Under the pieces are notes generated by a model. It saw only the letters and a list, made by a program, of their open reading frames with translations. It was not told where the DNA came from and searched no databases. Below, in pieces: positions 1 through 9,430 of a DNA stretch of 64,000 nucleotides (position 1 is its first letter; each line of letters begins with the position of its first letter). The position numbers and the translations under genes were made by a program. This DNA is from JAEUKH01 sp964447205. GTDB taxonomy: Bacteria > Myxococcota_A > Polyangia > Polyangiales > Ga0077539. The stretch is taken from the NCBI GenBank assembly GCA_964447205.1, contig CAYUSB010000018.1, forward strand, positions 84,461-148,460. The letters are read 5' to 3'.

Positions 1-7
1 CGGCGTA

Positions 8-658
8 ATGGGCATGGCGGCCCTGGCGGTGATCGTCGGGTGCGGCCCCAATTATCGCTACGTCTACGACGGCGAGAGCGCCTTCGAGCGCTGCTACGCC
101 AACGACTTCGACCCCAACCTCGGGCCCGCCGCCCGGAGCCGCTGCTGGCAGGAGTGGCTCCAGTCGTTCAGCTACGGCGGGGCCACCGACCGGGTGGAGT
201 ATGCCCGCAGCCGGGTGACCGCCCTGGAGGCTCCCGCGGCCGCACCCGCCGACGCCGCCGCCCCGTCCCCGTCGCCCGCCGACACCACCCCGGAGCGCCC
301 CGGAGCGCCCACCGCGGCCCCCACCGCGACTGCCACGACGCCCCCCCCGGCGGGCCTCCCACCTCGTATCGGTCCGGGAGTCCCCGCGGCCGGCCTGGGC
401 CCCGCCGCCCCGCCCTCCCCCGAGCGACGCGGCCCCGCCTTGGGCGAGCCCTGGCGGGCCGCCACGGCCACCTCCCTGCCCTCCACGGCCCCGACCCCCA
501 CCCAGACCCCTCCCGAGGCCGAGCCCCCGGGAGCGGCCTGCGCCGCCGCGTGCCGCGTCTCCTGGCAGAGCGCCGCCGGGCGCTGCGCCCAACGCGACGC
601 GGCCTGCGTAGCCCACAGCGACGAGGGCTACCGCGACTGCATGCGCGGCTGCTTCTGA
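8..658 (+). CDS. Pro/Ala-rich lipoprotein, possibly 5'-partial
   Basis: Probable exported lipoprotein of unknown function. A short hydrophobic start ends in a lipobox-like VIVGC at about residue 12, which would be the lipidated Cys. After a charged N-terminal domain of about 60 residues with Tyr, Trp and Cys, residues 75-175 are almost only Ala, Pro, Thr and Ser, typical of a spacer that lifts a domain off the membrane. The last 45 residues hold six Cys (CAAAC, CAQRDAAC, CMRGC), suggesting a small disulfide-bonded module. The frame is open to the window edge, so the true start may lie upstream, which would give a longer signal peptide. No family was recognised. Confidence 0.6.
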   Translation: MGMAALAVIVGCGPNYRYVYDGESAFERCYANDFDPNLGPAARSRCWQEWLQSFSYGGATDRVEYARSRVTALEAPAAAPADAAAPSPSPADTTPERPGAPTAAPTATATTPPPAGLPPRIGPGVPAAGLGPAAPPSPERRGPALGEPWRAATATSLPSTAPTPTQTPPEAEPPGAACAAACRVSWQSAAGRCAQRDAACVAHSDEGYRDCMRGCF

Positions 659-665
659 GCCCCGG

Positions 666-1073
666 TCACCCTCCGGCGTGGCTCTCGTCGCCCTCCCGCA
701 CCATGATCACCGGGCAGTGGGCTCGCCGCAGGACCTCGTCGGCCACGCTCCCGACAAAAAACCGCTGGAGGGCTCCGAGGCGACGGCTCGCCACCACGAT
801 GGCGTCGGCGGCGATCTCCTCGGCGTGGTGCACGATCCCCCGGGCGATGTCGCGATCGAACACGACGTGGGTGGCCACCTCGGGGCCCATCTCGTCGCCG
901 AGGCGGGCCAGCTCCTTCCGAACGGCCACCACCCCGGGGTCGTCGGGTTCGGCGTCGGTGACGTGCACGAGCGAGAGGGTGGCCCCGAGCGGTCGGGCCA
1001 GATCGGCAGCCCAGGACATCGCGTCGTCGGCCTGCTCGGAGAAGTCGTAGGCCACTACCAGGCGGCGGAGCAT
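666..1073 (-). CDS. UspA-family universal stress protein
   Basis: Single-domain universal stress protein (135 aa, close to the usual 140-150). The first strand reads LVVAYDFSEQADDAM, the standard UspA beginning with an Asp and a Ser/Thr-rich turn. The C-terminal half has SRRLGALQRFFVGSVAD followed by HCPVIMV, matching the usual GS-V-E/D-x-V-L and CPV-hV end of the family. The GSV of the nucleotide-binding loop is kept, while the first Gly of the G-2x-G pattern is altered, so ATP binding is uncertain. It lies tail to tail with the lipoprotein (7-bp gap) and stands alone. These proteins are soluble dimers linked to stress survival. The family call is firm; the exact role is unknown. Confidence 0.88.
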   Translation of the reverse strand: MLRRLVVAYDFSEQADDAMSWAADLARPLGATLSLVHVTDAEPDDPGVVAVRKELARLGDEMGPEVATHVVFDRDIARGIVHHAEEIAADAIVVASRRLGALQRFFVGSVADEVLRRAHCPVIMVREGDESHAGG

Positions 1074-1521
1074 GATCGGCGTAGCCTACCCCATGGGGGG
1101 GATCCACGCAGAAAGTACGCCCATGCCCGAGGTCGCCGCGGACCTCGGTGGGCGCTGGGGGCCGACGCGACGACCCGCCGCCGACGATCACTCCCCGCAC
1201 GCCCTGCGGGACCCCGGTCTCGGGCCCTCTGTCCGCGACGTGCCAACGCGGAGAGCAGGAGGCCGACGCCGTGTGCACTGAAATGCCCGCCGAAGCGGGT
1301 CATCGCCGCGAGAAAACTCCCATTGTCGTACCCTGCCACCCGCGCCACAGTTCGACCGTAGCAGAACTCCGAAGTACCTTGCGACGCCTCCACCCGCACG
1401 TCGGCGAAGTCGGCTGTCGGTCGCAGTTCAGTTTGGGCGGTCGACTTTCCTGGGACCCATGCTACGCATCGCTTGCGGTCGGTGCAAGCCGGTGTTGCCG
1501 CCAGCCATGCAGAGGAGCAGC
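1074..1521. other. Intergenic stretch upstream of hybrid kinase
   Basis: About 450 bases between the divergent usp and hybrid kinase genes. Open frames are short, disagree with local codon bias and match no family I recognise. Composition shifts here: A and T become more common after about 1240, and the shift continues into the kinase gene. The stretch should hold the promoters of both flanking genes, but I could not pick a convincing -35/-10 pair. It may mark the left edge of an acquired segment. Confidence 0.4.
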
Positions 1522-4500
1522 ATGCAGGAGCGAAATACAGAGACGGACGAAGCAGGGCGACGCAGATGTCTTCTAGACACGATGCCAGACCCAGTTTTCA
1601 TCAATACTGAGGGACGCATCGACTACTGCAACCCGGCCCTGCTTCAGCTCCTCGGCAGGGAGAGCCCCGAGGGGCTGCTCGGCCGGTCGCCGCTCTCGAT
1701 CTTCCACCCGAGGTATCACGACGTCATCGGTCGGCGCATCGAAGTGCTGCAGACACAGGGCGTCGCTGTGCCCATCATCGAAGAGGAGGTTGTGCACCTC
1801 GTCGAAGGCACCGTTCCCGTCGAGGTGATCGCTACGAGCTTCCATCTTGAGGGGCGCCTCTCGATCCTCGTAGTCCTGCGTGATCTCAGCCGCCGAAGGG
1901 ACATCGAGGCCCAGTTTCGCCACCTGGTGGACGCAGTCACGGACTACGCGATCTACACGCTCGACCCGTCTGGTATCATCACAAGTTGGAACGACGGGGC
2001 GATGAGACTGCACGGGTACACGATGGCCGAGGCCCTCGGGCGATCCCACAGCATTCTCTTCAGCGCCGAAGACGTCGCTGCGGGTCATCCGCAACGAGAT
2101 CTGGCCGCCGCGCTCGCACGGAGGCCGGCGGTTGATGGCTGGATCGTGCGCAAGGATGGCTCGCTCTTTCGGGGCAATAGTGTGATCACCGCGCTCTTGG
2201 ACTCCGACAAGCGACCCAAGGGGTTCGTGAAGGTCGTTCGAGATCTGACCGCGCGAGAAGAGAGCGTGCACGCGCTGAGCGAGAGCGAAGATCGCAACAA
2301 GCGGTTGTTCGATTGTGTCACCGATCCGTTGTTTGTCGTCGATCGCGAGACGCTTGAATATCTCGCGGTGAATGATGCCGCCGTAGACCACTACGGATAC
2401 AGCCGAGAAGAATTCCTCGGGATGACGATCAAGGACATCCGACCTGTAGAAGACGTACCGGCACTGTTGGAGATGCTCTCGAGTTCGGGCGAGGGGCCGG
2501 AGGCCCGCGGGTTGTGGCGTCACCAGAAGAAGAGCGGGGCGGTCGTCCACGTCGAGATCACAGCCCGTGGGCTGGATATGGACGGTCGGCCTGCGTGCAT
2601 GTTCCACGCACGCGACGTCTCGGCGCGCATCGAGGCAGAGCGCGCGGTGGACGAGGCGTTGATGGCGCTGCAACAGAGCCAGTATCTTGCACGGGTCGCG
2701 GGTGCGGCTGCGCGGCTCGGGGGTTGGGCGGTCGACGTCGTCGACAACACCGTGACGTGGTCCGACGAGGTCTGCATCCTGCACGACGTCCCGCCGGGAT
2801 TCCGACCCACGATCGAGAGTGCGATCGACTACTACGCCCCGGAGCATCGTGCGGCGATCACCCGGGCGGTGACGGAGTGCATCCAGGAAGGGACAGCCTT
2901 CGACCTCGAGCTCGAGATCATCTCCGCCAAGAGCCGTCGCCTCTGGGTCCGGGCGATTGGCGAAGCCGTGCGAGACGGTGCCGGCCGGGTCGTGAAGATC
3001 CACGGAGCCTTCCAGGACATGTCCGCGGTCCGGCGGGGGATGGAGACCGTCCGTCTGAGCGAAGAACGTTTTCGCCTTCTTTCGAGGGCGACCAACGATG
3101 TCGTCTGGGACTGGGACATGGTCACCAACGCCCACTGGTGGAACGAGGGTGTCGAGACGCTCTTCGGCTACCATCGCACGGAGATCGAACCGACCATCAA
3201 TTTCTGCCTCGACCGCATCCATCCTGACGACTTCGAGGCGACCAACAAGATCGTGACGACCGCGATTGAGCGCGGCGCCGAGTACTGGTCGAGTGAGTAC
3301 CGCTTCCGCCACCAGAACGGCAGCTACGTCTGGGTGCTCGATCAAGGGTATATCCTGCGTGACTCGACCGGTGTCGCCGTTCGTATGATTGGCGGGATGA
3401 AGGACCTCACCGCCCGTCGGCGCGACGAGGAGCGCATCGCGGATCAGGCGGCTCTCCTCGACCAGGCGCGCGATGCGATCGTGGTGCGCGATCTCGATTT
3501 GCGTCTCACGTACTGGAACCGGAGCGCGGCGCGGCTCTACGGTCTCGACGCGCCCGACGGCACGAGGCGCGCTTCGGTTGAGAATCTGTACCCCGACGCG
3601 ACCAAGGTCGAAGAGGCACGACGCTCGACGCTCGAGCGGGGCGACTGGTCTGGTGAGTTGCAGATCAACGCAGTCGGCGGGCGTACGCTCCTCGTCACGA
3701 GCAACTGGTCCCTCGTCAAGGACGAGGCCGGGCGCCCGCGTGCAATACTCATCATCAGCATCGACATCACCGAGAAGCGGAGCTTGGAGGCACAGTTTAT
3801 TCGCGCCCAGCGCATGGAGAGCATCGGCACCCTCGCTGGTGGCATCGCGCACGACCTGAACAACATCCTGACTCCGATTCTGGGTTCAATCGACCTGCTG
3901 AAGAGCGACGTGAGCCACGACCCGGGGACCATCGAGACCCTTGAGACGCTCGAAACCTGTGCAAGACGAGGCGCCGACCTCGTGAAGCAGGTGCTGTCCT
4001 TCGCCCGCGGGGTCGAGGGGCAGCGTATGACCGTCAACGTCGCCCATCTCGCGCGCGAACTGGTGCAGGTGCTCCGGGACACGCTGCCGAAGTCGATCAA
4101 ACTTCACCTGAGCTCAAGCCATGATCTCTGGACCGTGAGCGGAGACTCGACGCAGTTGCACCAGGTGCTCCTCAACCTGTGCGTCAACGCGCGCGACGCG
4201 ATGCCGGATGGCGGCAATCTGGACCTGAGCATACAGAATATCGTACTCGATGAGACCTACGCTTCGATGAACGTGGACGCTCGTCCGGGCCCCTATGTGG
4301 TCGTGCAGGTCACGGACACCGGCAGCGGCATCCCTCCCGCGATCCGGGAGAGGATCTTCGACCCGTTCTTCACCACCAAGGACATTGGCAAGGGCACGGG
4401 GCTCGGCCTCTCGACCACCCTCACGATCGTAAGGAGTCACGGCGGCTTCATCAACGTATACAGCGAACTCAACCGGGGGACGAAGTTCAAGATCTACCTC

Positions 4501-4947
4501 CCCTCTGACACGTCGGAGGCCGTGGCCGCCGAGGTCCGCGTCAATCAGTCAAGGCTGCCGCGCGGCAATGGAGAGGTCGTGCTCGTCGTCGATGACGAAG
4601 AGGCGATTCGAACGATCGTCAGGAGTGCGTTGGAGCGCTTCGGCTATGCGGTCATGCTCGCGCACCATGGCGCCGAGGCGGTCGCCCTCTACGCCCAGCA
4701 TCGCCATCGGATCGCGGTGGTTCTGACCGACATGGCAATGCCGGTGATGGACGGTCCTGCAACCATCATCGCCATCAAGACGATCGACCCCGAGGCGAAG
4801 ATCGTCGGCTCGAGCGGCTTGACCACCCACGGAGACTCCGCCAAGGCCGTCGGGGCCGGCGTCAGACATTTCGTCGCCAAACCCTACACCGCTGAGGCTC
4901 TGCTGCGCACACTGGGCAAGGTCCTCGGCAAGATTCCGGACGAGTGA
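1522..4947 (+). CDS. Six-PAS hybrid sensor histidine kinase
   Basis: Cytoplasmic hybrid histidine kinase of about 1,141 aa with no membrane segment. There are six PAS-like domains in a row (about residues 17-130, 134-255, 257-375, 393-500, 511-635, 643-760; the fourth and fifth are of the PAS_3 type). These are followed by a HisKA helix with GGIAHDLNN (phospho-acceptor His777), a HATPase with N box VLLNLCVNARDAM and G boxes DTGSGIP and GKGTGLGLS, and a receiver domain (VVDDEEA, acceptor Asp1070 in LTDMAMP, Lys in AKPY). It should sense soluble or redox cues and phosphorylate its own receiver. The ATG at 1522 is chosen because AGAGGAG lies 4 bases upstream; an ATG at 1459 would add 21 residues. 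Codon use is noticeably less GC-skewed than in the neighbours, which suggests transfer. No cognate regulator is adjacent. Confidence 0.9.
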   Translation: MQERNTETDEAGRRRCLLDTMPDPVFINTEGRIDYCNPALLQLLGRESPEGLLGRSPLSIFHPRYHDVIGRRIEVLQTQGVAVPIIEEEVVHLVEGTVPVEVIATSFHLEGRLSILVVLRDLSRRRDIEAQFRHLVDAVTDYAIYTLDPSGIITSWNDGAMRLHGYTMAEALGRSHSILFSAEDVAAGHPQRDLAAALARRPAVDGWIVRKDGSLFRGNSVITALLDSDKRPKGFVKVVRDLTAREESVHALSESEDRNKRLFDCVTDPLFVVDRETLEYLAVNDAAVDHYGYSREEFLGMTIKDIRPVEDVPALLEMLSSSGEGPEARGLWRHQKKSGAVVHVEITARGLDMDGRPACMFHARDVSARIEAERAVDEALMALQQSQYLARVAGAAARLGGWAVDVVDNTVTWSDEVCILHDVPPGFRPTIESAIDYYAPEHRAAITRAVTECIQEGTAFDLELEIISAKSRRLWVRAIGEAVRDGAGRVVKIHGAFQDMSAVRRGMETVRLSEERFRLLSRATNDVVWDWDMVTNAHWWNEGVETLFGYHRTEIEPTINFCLDRIHPDDFEATNKIVTTAIERGAEYWSSEYRFRHQNGSYVWVLDQGYILRDSTGVAVRMIGGMKDLTARRRDEERIADQAALLDQARDAIVVRDLDLRLTYWNRSAARLYGLDAPDGTRRASVENLYPDATKVEEARRSTLERGDWSGELQINAVGGRTLLVTSNWSLVKDEAGRPRAILIISIDITEKRSLEAQFIRAQRMESIGTLAGGIAHDLNNILTPILGSIDLLKSDVSHDPGTIETLETLETCARRGADLVKQVLSFARGVEGQRMTVNVAHLARELVQVLRDTLPKSIKLHLSSSHDLWTVSGDSTQLHQVLLNLCVNARDAMPDGGNLDLSIQNIVLDETYASMNVDARPGPYVVVQVTDTGSGIPPAIRERIFDPFFTTKDIGKGTGLGLSTTLTIVRSHGGFINVYSELNRGTKFKIYLPSDTSEAVAAEVRVNQSRLPRGNGEVVLVVDDEEAIRTIVRSALERFGYAVMLAHHGAEAVALYAQHRHRIAVVLTDMAMPVMDGPATIIAIKTIDPEAKIVGSSGLTTHGDSAKAVGAGVRHFVAKPYTAEALLRTLGKVLGKIPDE

Positions 4948-4997
4948 TCGCACCGTACGCATGACCCTGCGCGGGTGTCCGCTTCGATCCAGACCCT

Positions 4998-5243
4998 TCA
5001 CATGGAGACGAGCGGGGACTCGGCGCCGAGCACCCGTTGCATGGCCCTGGCCTCGCGGCGACGCGACACCCAGCCGAGCAACATCGGCGGGAGGAACAGG
5101 ACGGCGACGAGCGCGAAGATCACCGTGAGCGGGCCGACAGGGATGGAGAAGGGGCCTGCTTGAATCCGCGTGACGTCTGAGCACGCGCAGTGGCCCGGCA
5201 GCCGAGCGAGGACGAGGAGTGCGGAGAGGTGTAGGTCGGTCAT
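4998..5243 (-). CDS. Small single-span membrane protein
   Basis: Predicted 81-aa protein of unknown function. Residues about 36-58 form one strongly hydrophobic helix (PVGPLTVIFALVAVLFLPP), followed by a basic stretch SRRREARAM that would sit in the cytoplasm. The first half has two Cys close together (CAC) and no clear signal peptide. It converges with the hybrid kinase gene across 50 bases and diverges from the lipoprotein gene at 5466. The membrane helix with its positive-inside tail supports a real product, but there is no family match, so existence is only moderately supported. Confidence 0.5.
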   Translation of the reverse strand: MTDLHLSALLVLARLPGHCACSDVTRIQAGPFSIPVGPLTVIFALVAVLFLPPMLLGWVSRRREARAMQRVLGAESPLVSM

Positions 5244-5465
5244 AGGGGGTGAGTGTGCAACGCCGAGGACGTAGACGCACCCAGGTGGGCCCCGCCGCAC
5301 AGACGCGGTCGTCGCGGTCGCGCGAGGCGCAAGCGGCGCAGCAAGTGCAGCCTGGCCGCGGGATGTGTTACAGCCCCGCAACGGCGCGGTGGCGCCGACG
5401 CCTCGGACGGGTCGAACGCCCCCTCTTTCGCGGGCGATCACCCCGTCACTCTCTGGAGAACTCGC

Positions 5466-6536
5466 ATGCGCAGACCGAACGGATTCGCCTCGTTGGCTGG
5501 AGTAGTTGTGCTGGCCCTCGGCTGCGGATCGGACCCCGCCCCCGCCGCGGATGCCGGCACCGGCGACAGCGGAGGCTCCCGGAGCCACACCTTCCCCGCG
5601 CGCGACTTCGGCTGCTCGACCATGGCCGCGTCGTGCCCGACCGACACGCCCCTGCTCGCCCCGGCCGACCGCACGGTCACCCTCCCCCGCGCCCTGCCCG
5701 ACACCACCCGGGCCTACGTGGTCGACCTCATCACCCTGCCCGTCGCCGAGACCAGCGGGGCGCGGCCGCGGGCGGCGGGGTTCAACCTCGACAACGCCGA
5801 CACCCGCATGGGCAGCGACATGGCGGACTGCACCCGCCGCGAGGCCGACTTCGGCTCCGTCAGCGACGACGGGGCCGTCGGCATCGACAACGCCATGCAG
5901 CGGTTCATCCCCAACATCGAGGGCCTCCTCACCGACTGCCCCGGCGGGGTCGCGCGCGGCTGCCTCGACGCGGCCCTGCGCACCCAGATCAACACCGGCA
6001 ACCTCGTGCTGCTCCTCGAGGTCTCGGGCATCAACGACTACACCCACGACGACGCCGTCTCCGTACAGATCCTCCTCGGCGAACCCACCACCCCCGGGGC
6101 CCCCGTCCTCGGCCCCAACGGCCGCATCCCGAGCGGTCGGTCGTACCGCGTGGCCCGCAGCCCCGACAACATGCCCCTCCTGCTCGGACCGGCCTACGCC
6201 GGCGACATCTTCCGCGGACGCCTGCGCATCCGCACCGAGCAGTTTGCCCTCAGCATCAACACGGGCGTGCGGCAGCTCGAGCTCACCCTCGCCAACGCCG
6301 AGGTCCGCTTCAACATCGCCGAGGGCTCGCTCACCAACGGCATGATCGGCGGGGCCGTGCGCAACCAGGACATCATCAACGGGGCCGTGATGGTGTCGCC
6401 CTCGTCGGAGGCGTTGGTGCGCCTGGTGGTGGAGGGTTCGGCCGACATCGCCCCGATCGCGGGAACCCCGGGGAGCTGCGGCATGGTCTCGGTGGGCATC
6501 ACCTTCGAGGCCACCAGCGCTATGCTGATGCGCTGA
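5466..6536 (+). CDS. Secreted lipoprotein of unknown function
   Basis: A 356-aa exported lipoprotein. The signal peptide MRRPNGFASLAGVVVLALGC ends in a good lipobox (ALGC, Cys20), followed by an Asp/Ala/Gly linker. The mature part has several Cys (about seven) and alternating hydrophobic/polar segments typical of beta-rich secreted proteins. The ATG at 5466 is preferred over an earlier in-frame start because the signal peptide begins there and GGAG lies 7 bases upstream. It ends 15 bases before the desaturase gene, so it could be the first gene of the tailoring cluster. I recognise no family; similar single-copy lipoproteins are common in myxobacterial genomes. Confidence 0.75.
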   Translation: MRRPNGFASLAGVVVLALGCGSDPAPAADAGTGDSGGSRSHTFPARDFGCSTMAASCPTDTPLLAPADRTVTLPRALPDTTRAYVVDLITLPVAETSGARPRAAGFNLDNADTRMGSDMADCTRREADFGSVSDDGAVGIDNAMQRFIPNIEGLLTDCPGGVARGCLDAALRTQINTGNLVLLLEVSGINDYTHDDAVSVQILLGEPTTPGAPVLGPNGRIPSGRSYRVARSPDNMPLLLGPAYAGDIFRGRLRIRTEQFALSINTGVRQLELTLANAEVRFNIAEGSLTNGMIGGAVRNQDIINGAVMVSPSSEALVRLVVEGSADIAPIAGTPGSCGMVSVGITFEATSAMLMR

Positions 6537-6551
6537 CCGCCGGGCCGCGCT

Positions 6552-7469
6552 ATGAGAGGGCGGGACGTGAGCGGAATGCCTCCCTCGAAGGTCTTTTCGG
6601 CCATCCGTCGCGACGCGAGGCACCTCGCCCGCCGGTACGCGACCGAGCATCTCTGCCTCTGGGCCGTGGTGGGGGCCTTGGCCCTCCTGCGGGGCCTCCT
6701 CCCCGCGGGGCCCTTCGTCCTCGCGCCGTGGCACCTCCTCGCCACGGCCCTGTCCATCCCCTTCGGCTGGTGGGTCGCCTCGGTCGTCCACAACGCCGGG
6801 CACAACAACTTCGGCGGCCCCCTGCGCAACCGTGTGATGGGCGAGCTCTCCGGGGCCTACCTGGGCTACGGGTTTACCAGCTTCATCCTCATTCACGGCC
6901 TGCACCACATGCACGCCGACCGCGAGGACGACCCCGTCTCGCCCGAGGGCATGAGCTTCCTGCGCTACTTCTCTGGCCCCCTCCGGTATCCCACGGCCCG
7001 GGCCCGACGCACCCTCCGTCGGCTGCACGGACACACCCCCGGGCACGGGGTCGTGCGGGCCCTGGAGGTCGTGCTCTTCGGGGGCAACCTCCTCCTGCGC
7101 GCGGCCGCGTGGTACCTGCTCTTCGGCCCGAGCCTCTTCGTCGCGTTCTACGTGCCGTCCATCGTCAGCGACGTGGCCATCCTCGCCCACATCAACTTCG
7201 CCTGCCACCGCAACCGCGAGGACGGCGCCGTGGAGATCGTCAACCTCACCGACAATCTGTATTACCGCGTCGCCAACGCGGTGACCTCGGGCGGGTACTT
7301 CCACAAAACCCACCACCTCCGCCCCGAGCTCTTCGACCCGCGCAGCTTCGAGAGCGACCCCGCCCCCCTCCTGAGCCTCGGCCCCGATCCGGCCCGGGCC
7401 ACCTCCACCCGAGGTCCCCAGGGCGGCGGGCTCCGGCGCTACTTCGACCTCGTGGGCCTCTGGGGCTGA
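6552..7469 (+). CDS. Membrane fatty-acid desaturase family protein
   Basis: Di-iron membrane desaturase/hydroxylase (305 aa). All three histidine boxes are present: HNAGH (80-84), HGLHHMH (115-121) and HKTHH (251-255), with hydrophobic spans at about 36-78 and 165-205 between them. The family desaturates or hydroxylates acyl chains, sphingoid bases or carotenoids at the inner face of the membrane using O2. The substrate here cannot be told from sequence. Starts at 6552 or at an internal ATG (residue 9) are both possible. The next gene, a P450, begins 3 bases after the stop, which implies co-transcription and possibly two oxidations on one lipid. Confidence 0.87.
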   Translation: MRGRDVSGMPPSKVFSAIRRDARHLARRYATEHLCLWAVVGALALLRGLLPAGPFVLAPWHLLATALSIPFGWWVASVVHNAGHNNFGGPLRNRVMGELSGAYLGYGFTSFILIHGLHHMHADREDDPVSPEGMSFLRYFSGPLRYPTARARRTLRRLHGHTPGHGVVRALEVVLFGGNLLLRAAAWYLLFGPSLFVAFYVPSIVSDVAILAHINFACHRNREDGAVEIVNLTDNLYYRVANAVTSGGYFHKTHHLRPELFDPRSFESDPAPLLSLGPDPARATSTRGPQGGGLRRYFDLVGLWG

Positions 7470-7472
7470 AGG

Positions 7473-8831
7473 GTGAGCTCGGGTCGCCCCTCGCTGACGC
7501 ACCTTCCTGGCCCGCGGGGGCTCGCGTTCGTGCGGGGCATGCTGCACTTCCGCCGGGACAGCCTCGGGGCCCTGGAGGACTGCCACCGTCGGTACGGCCC
7601 CCTCGTGGCGTTCGGGTGGCCCATCGACACGGTGATCGTGTTTCGCCCGGAGGACATCCGCCGGGTTCTGGTCGACAACCACGACAACTACGTCAAGGGC
7701 GCCCAGACCCGGGAGCTGCGGGTGGTGATGGGCGAAGGGCTCGTCACCAACGACGACCGCGTGTCGTGGGCACGACGACGGGCCCTGGTGAATCACGCCC
7801 TGGGCATCACGGCCGTGCGGGCGGCCGTGCCGGTGGTGGAGGCCCTCGCCGACGCCGCGGTGGCCCGGCTCGGGGCGATGGGTGAGGTGGAGATCACCCG
7901 GGAGATGCGGCGGTTGACCTTCGGCATCGCGGCCCGGGTCTTCCTCGGCACCTCCCTCACCGACGACGAGGCCGAACAGATCGACGCCGCCGTGCTCTAC
8001 GCCTCCCACGTCGTGCATGTGCATATGTTTCAGATGGTCCCGCTGCCGTACGGGGTGCCCACCCCGACCCATGTGCGGTTTGCGCGACACTGCCGGGCCC
8101 TCGACGCCATCGTGGCCCGTCTCCTCGCGGGGGCCCGGGCCCAGGGCGCGCCCTCCACCGAGCGCCCGAGCATCCTCGAACGCCTCGTGTTTGCCCGCGA
8201 CCCCGACACCGGGGCCCCCCTGTCCGACCGCGAGCTCCGCGACGAGATCGTCACCCTCCTGGTGGCCGGCTACGAGACCACGGCCAACACCCTGGCCTGG
8301 ACCCTCGGGCTCCTCGCGGCCGACCCCGCGGCCCAACAGCGGGCCCGGGCCGAGGTCGACACAGCCGGGCTCGCCTCGGACGTGCTCACCTTTCCCAAGT
8401 CCCACCCATACCTCCACGCGGTGCTCCTGGAGTCGATGCGTCTGTACACGGCCATCCCGATGACCTCGCATCGCACCGTCGCGGAGGACACCCTCGCGGG
8501 ACACCGGATTCCGCCCCGCACCAACGTGGTGATCCCCACCTGGGTGGTCCACCGCTCGCCCGAGCACTGGGTCGATCCCGGGCGGTTTGAGCCTGCCCGG
8601 TTTGAGTGCCCCGTGCATCGCAAGGACGCCTACCTCCCCTTCTCGAAGGGCGAACGGGGCTGCGTAGGTCAGGTCTTCGCCATGATGGAGCTCGCCACCG
8701 TGGTCACCCGCCTCGTGGCCCACCTCGACCTGGCCAGCGTGGCTCCCGAGCTCCCGCGGGCGGTCTCGGAGGTGAGCCTCAAACCGTCCGGGCCCCTCCG
8801 GCTTCGCATGACCCCGAGGTCGCGTGATTGA
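7473..8831 (+). CDS. Cytochrome P450
   Basis: Soluble bacterial-length cytochrome P450 (452 aa) that hydroxylates or otherwise oxidises a hydrophobic substrate. The signatures are intact: the I-helix oxygen-activation motif AGYETT (265-270), the K-helix ESMR (Glu320/Arg323), and the heme-binding loop FSKGERGCVGQ with axial Cys397. The N-terminus has the Pro-rich LPGPRG hinge and no membrane anchor. It starts with GTG directly after the desaturase stop and its end overlaps the next gene by 8 bases. No ferredoxin or reductase gene lies beside it, so electrons must come from elsewhere. By context its substrate may be a lipid or terpenoid also handled by the desaturase and glycosyltransferase. 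Confidence 0.95.
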   Translation: MSSGRPSLTHLPGPRGLAFVRGMLHFRRDSLGALEDCHRRYGPLVAFGWPIDTVIVFRPEDIRRVLVDNHDNYVKGAQTRELRVVMGEGLVTNDDRVSWARRRALVNHALGITAVRAAVPVVEALADAAVARLGAMGEVEITREMRRLTFGIAARVFLGTSLTDDEAEQIDAAVLYASHVVHVHMFQMVPLPYGVPTPTHVRFARHCRALDAIVARLLAGARAQGAPSTERPSILERLVFARDPDTGAPLSDRELRDEIVTLLVAGYETTANTLAWTLGLLAADPAAQQRARAEVDTAGLASDVLTFPKSHPYLHAVLLESMRLYTAIPMTSHRTVAEDTLAGHRIPPRTNVVIPTWVVHRSPEHWVDPGRFEPARFECPVHRKDAYLPFSKGERGCVGQVFAMMELATVVTRLVAHLDLASVAPELPRAVSEVSLKPSGPLRLRMTPRSRD

Positions 8832-9429
8832 GCGGCTTCTCCGCAGCATGGAGGCCCGCTCGACGGGCGTAGAGGTGCAGCGCCGTACGCAAGGGCTCCA
8901 GCTCGCCTCGGCGGCCCTCTTCGTCGTGCTGGGGGCTGTGTTCACCCGCGGCCTCGTGTTGGCCCTCTTCGTCACCGAGGCCCTCGGGCAGTGCCTCCTC
9001 GCGGCCCAGGGGTATACGGCCCTCGGTCGGGGCGAACGGGTGGTCCGCTACTTCGCGCGAGAGCCCCTCGGGTACGCCGCGGCCCTGGTGTTCTTGCTCA
9101 CCGCGTGGGCCCGGTACGCCCTCGCCCTGCGGGTGTCCGCGGGGGCCCGGTGGGTGGTGCTCGCCGCGGTGGGGTTGACCCTCCTTCATGTCGGGGCCAT
9201 GGCCGTACGGCGGGTGCGGATGGACCTCGCCCTGGGGTCGGCCCTGGCGGGTTCGGGGCTGGTGTTGGGGGTGGCGCTTTGGGGGGCGGGGGCCCCGTAC
9301 GCGGCCGCGAGCCAACTCGCGTACGCGGCGGTCATCCTGGTGGGGGCCTCGGCCCTGCGCCCCTGGCAGGCCGAACTCGTCAACCTCGTTGTCTTCAGCA
9401 GCGCCCTCGCGCTCCAGGGATGGGACTGA
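8824..9429 (+). CDS. Integral membrane protein of tailoring cluster
   Basis: Unrecognised 201-aa membrane protein with about five or six predicted helices (roughly residues 25-45, 48-62, 82-102, 108-126, 136-152, 160-178), joined by short Arg-containing loops. There is no signal peptide. It starts with GTG inside the last codons of the P450 gene and stops one base before the glycosyltransferase ATG, so translation is coupled to both. The position suggests it supports the same lipid pathway, for instance as a scaffold, flippase-like protein or membrane-bound enzyme, but no catalytic motif is visible. The gene is well supported; the function is unknown. Confidence 0.75.
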   Translation: MIERLLRSMEARSTGVEVQRRTQGLQLASAALFVVLGAVFTRGLVLALFVTEALGQCLLAAQGYTALGRGERVVRYFAREPLGYAAALVFLLTAWARYALALRVSAGARWVVLAAVGLTLLHVGAMAVRRVRMDLALGSALAGSGLVLGVALWGAGAPYAAASQLAYAAVILVGASALRPWQAELVNLVVFSSALALQGWD

Positions 9430-9430
9430 G

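Noticed and set aside
1055..1399. Minus-strand 114-codon frame between usp and the hybrid kinase
   Set aside because: The first 50 residues look half plausible but the rest is Arg-rich noise, there is no ribosome-binding site, and no family match comes to mind.
4998..8975. Minus-strand open frame of about 1,325 codons
   Set aside because: Antisense to the desaturase, P450 and lipoprotein genes with low-complexity Gly/Glu/His text; only its last 81 codons (from 5243) look like a protein and are annotated separately.
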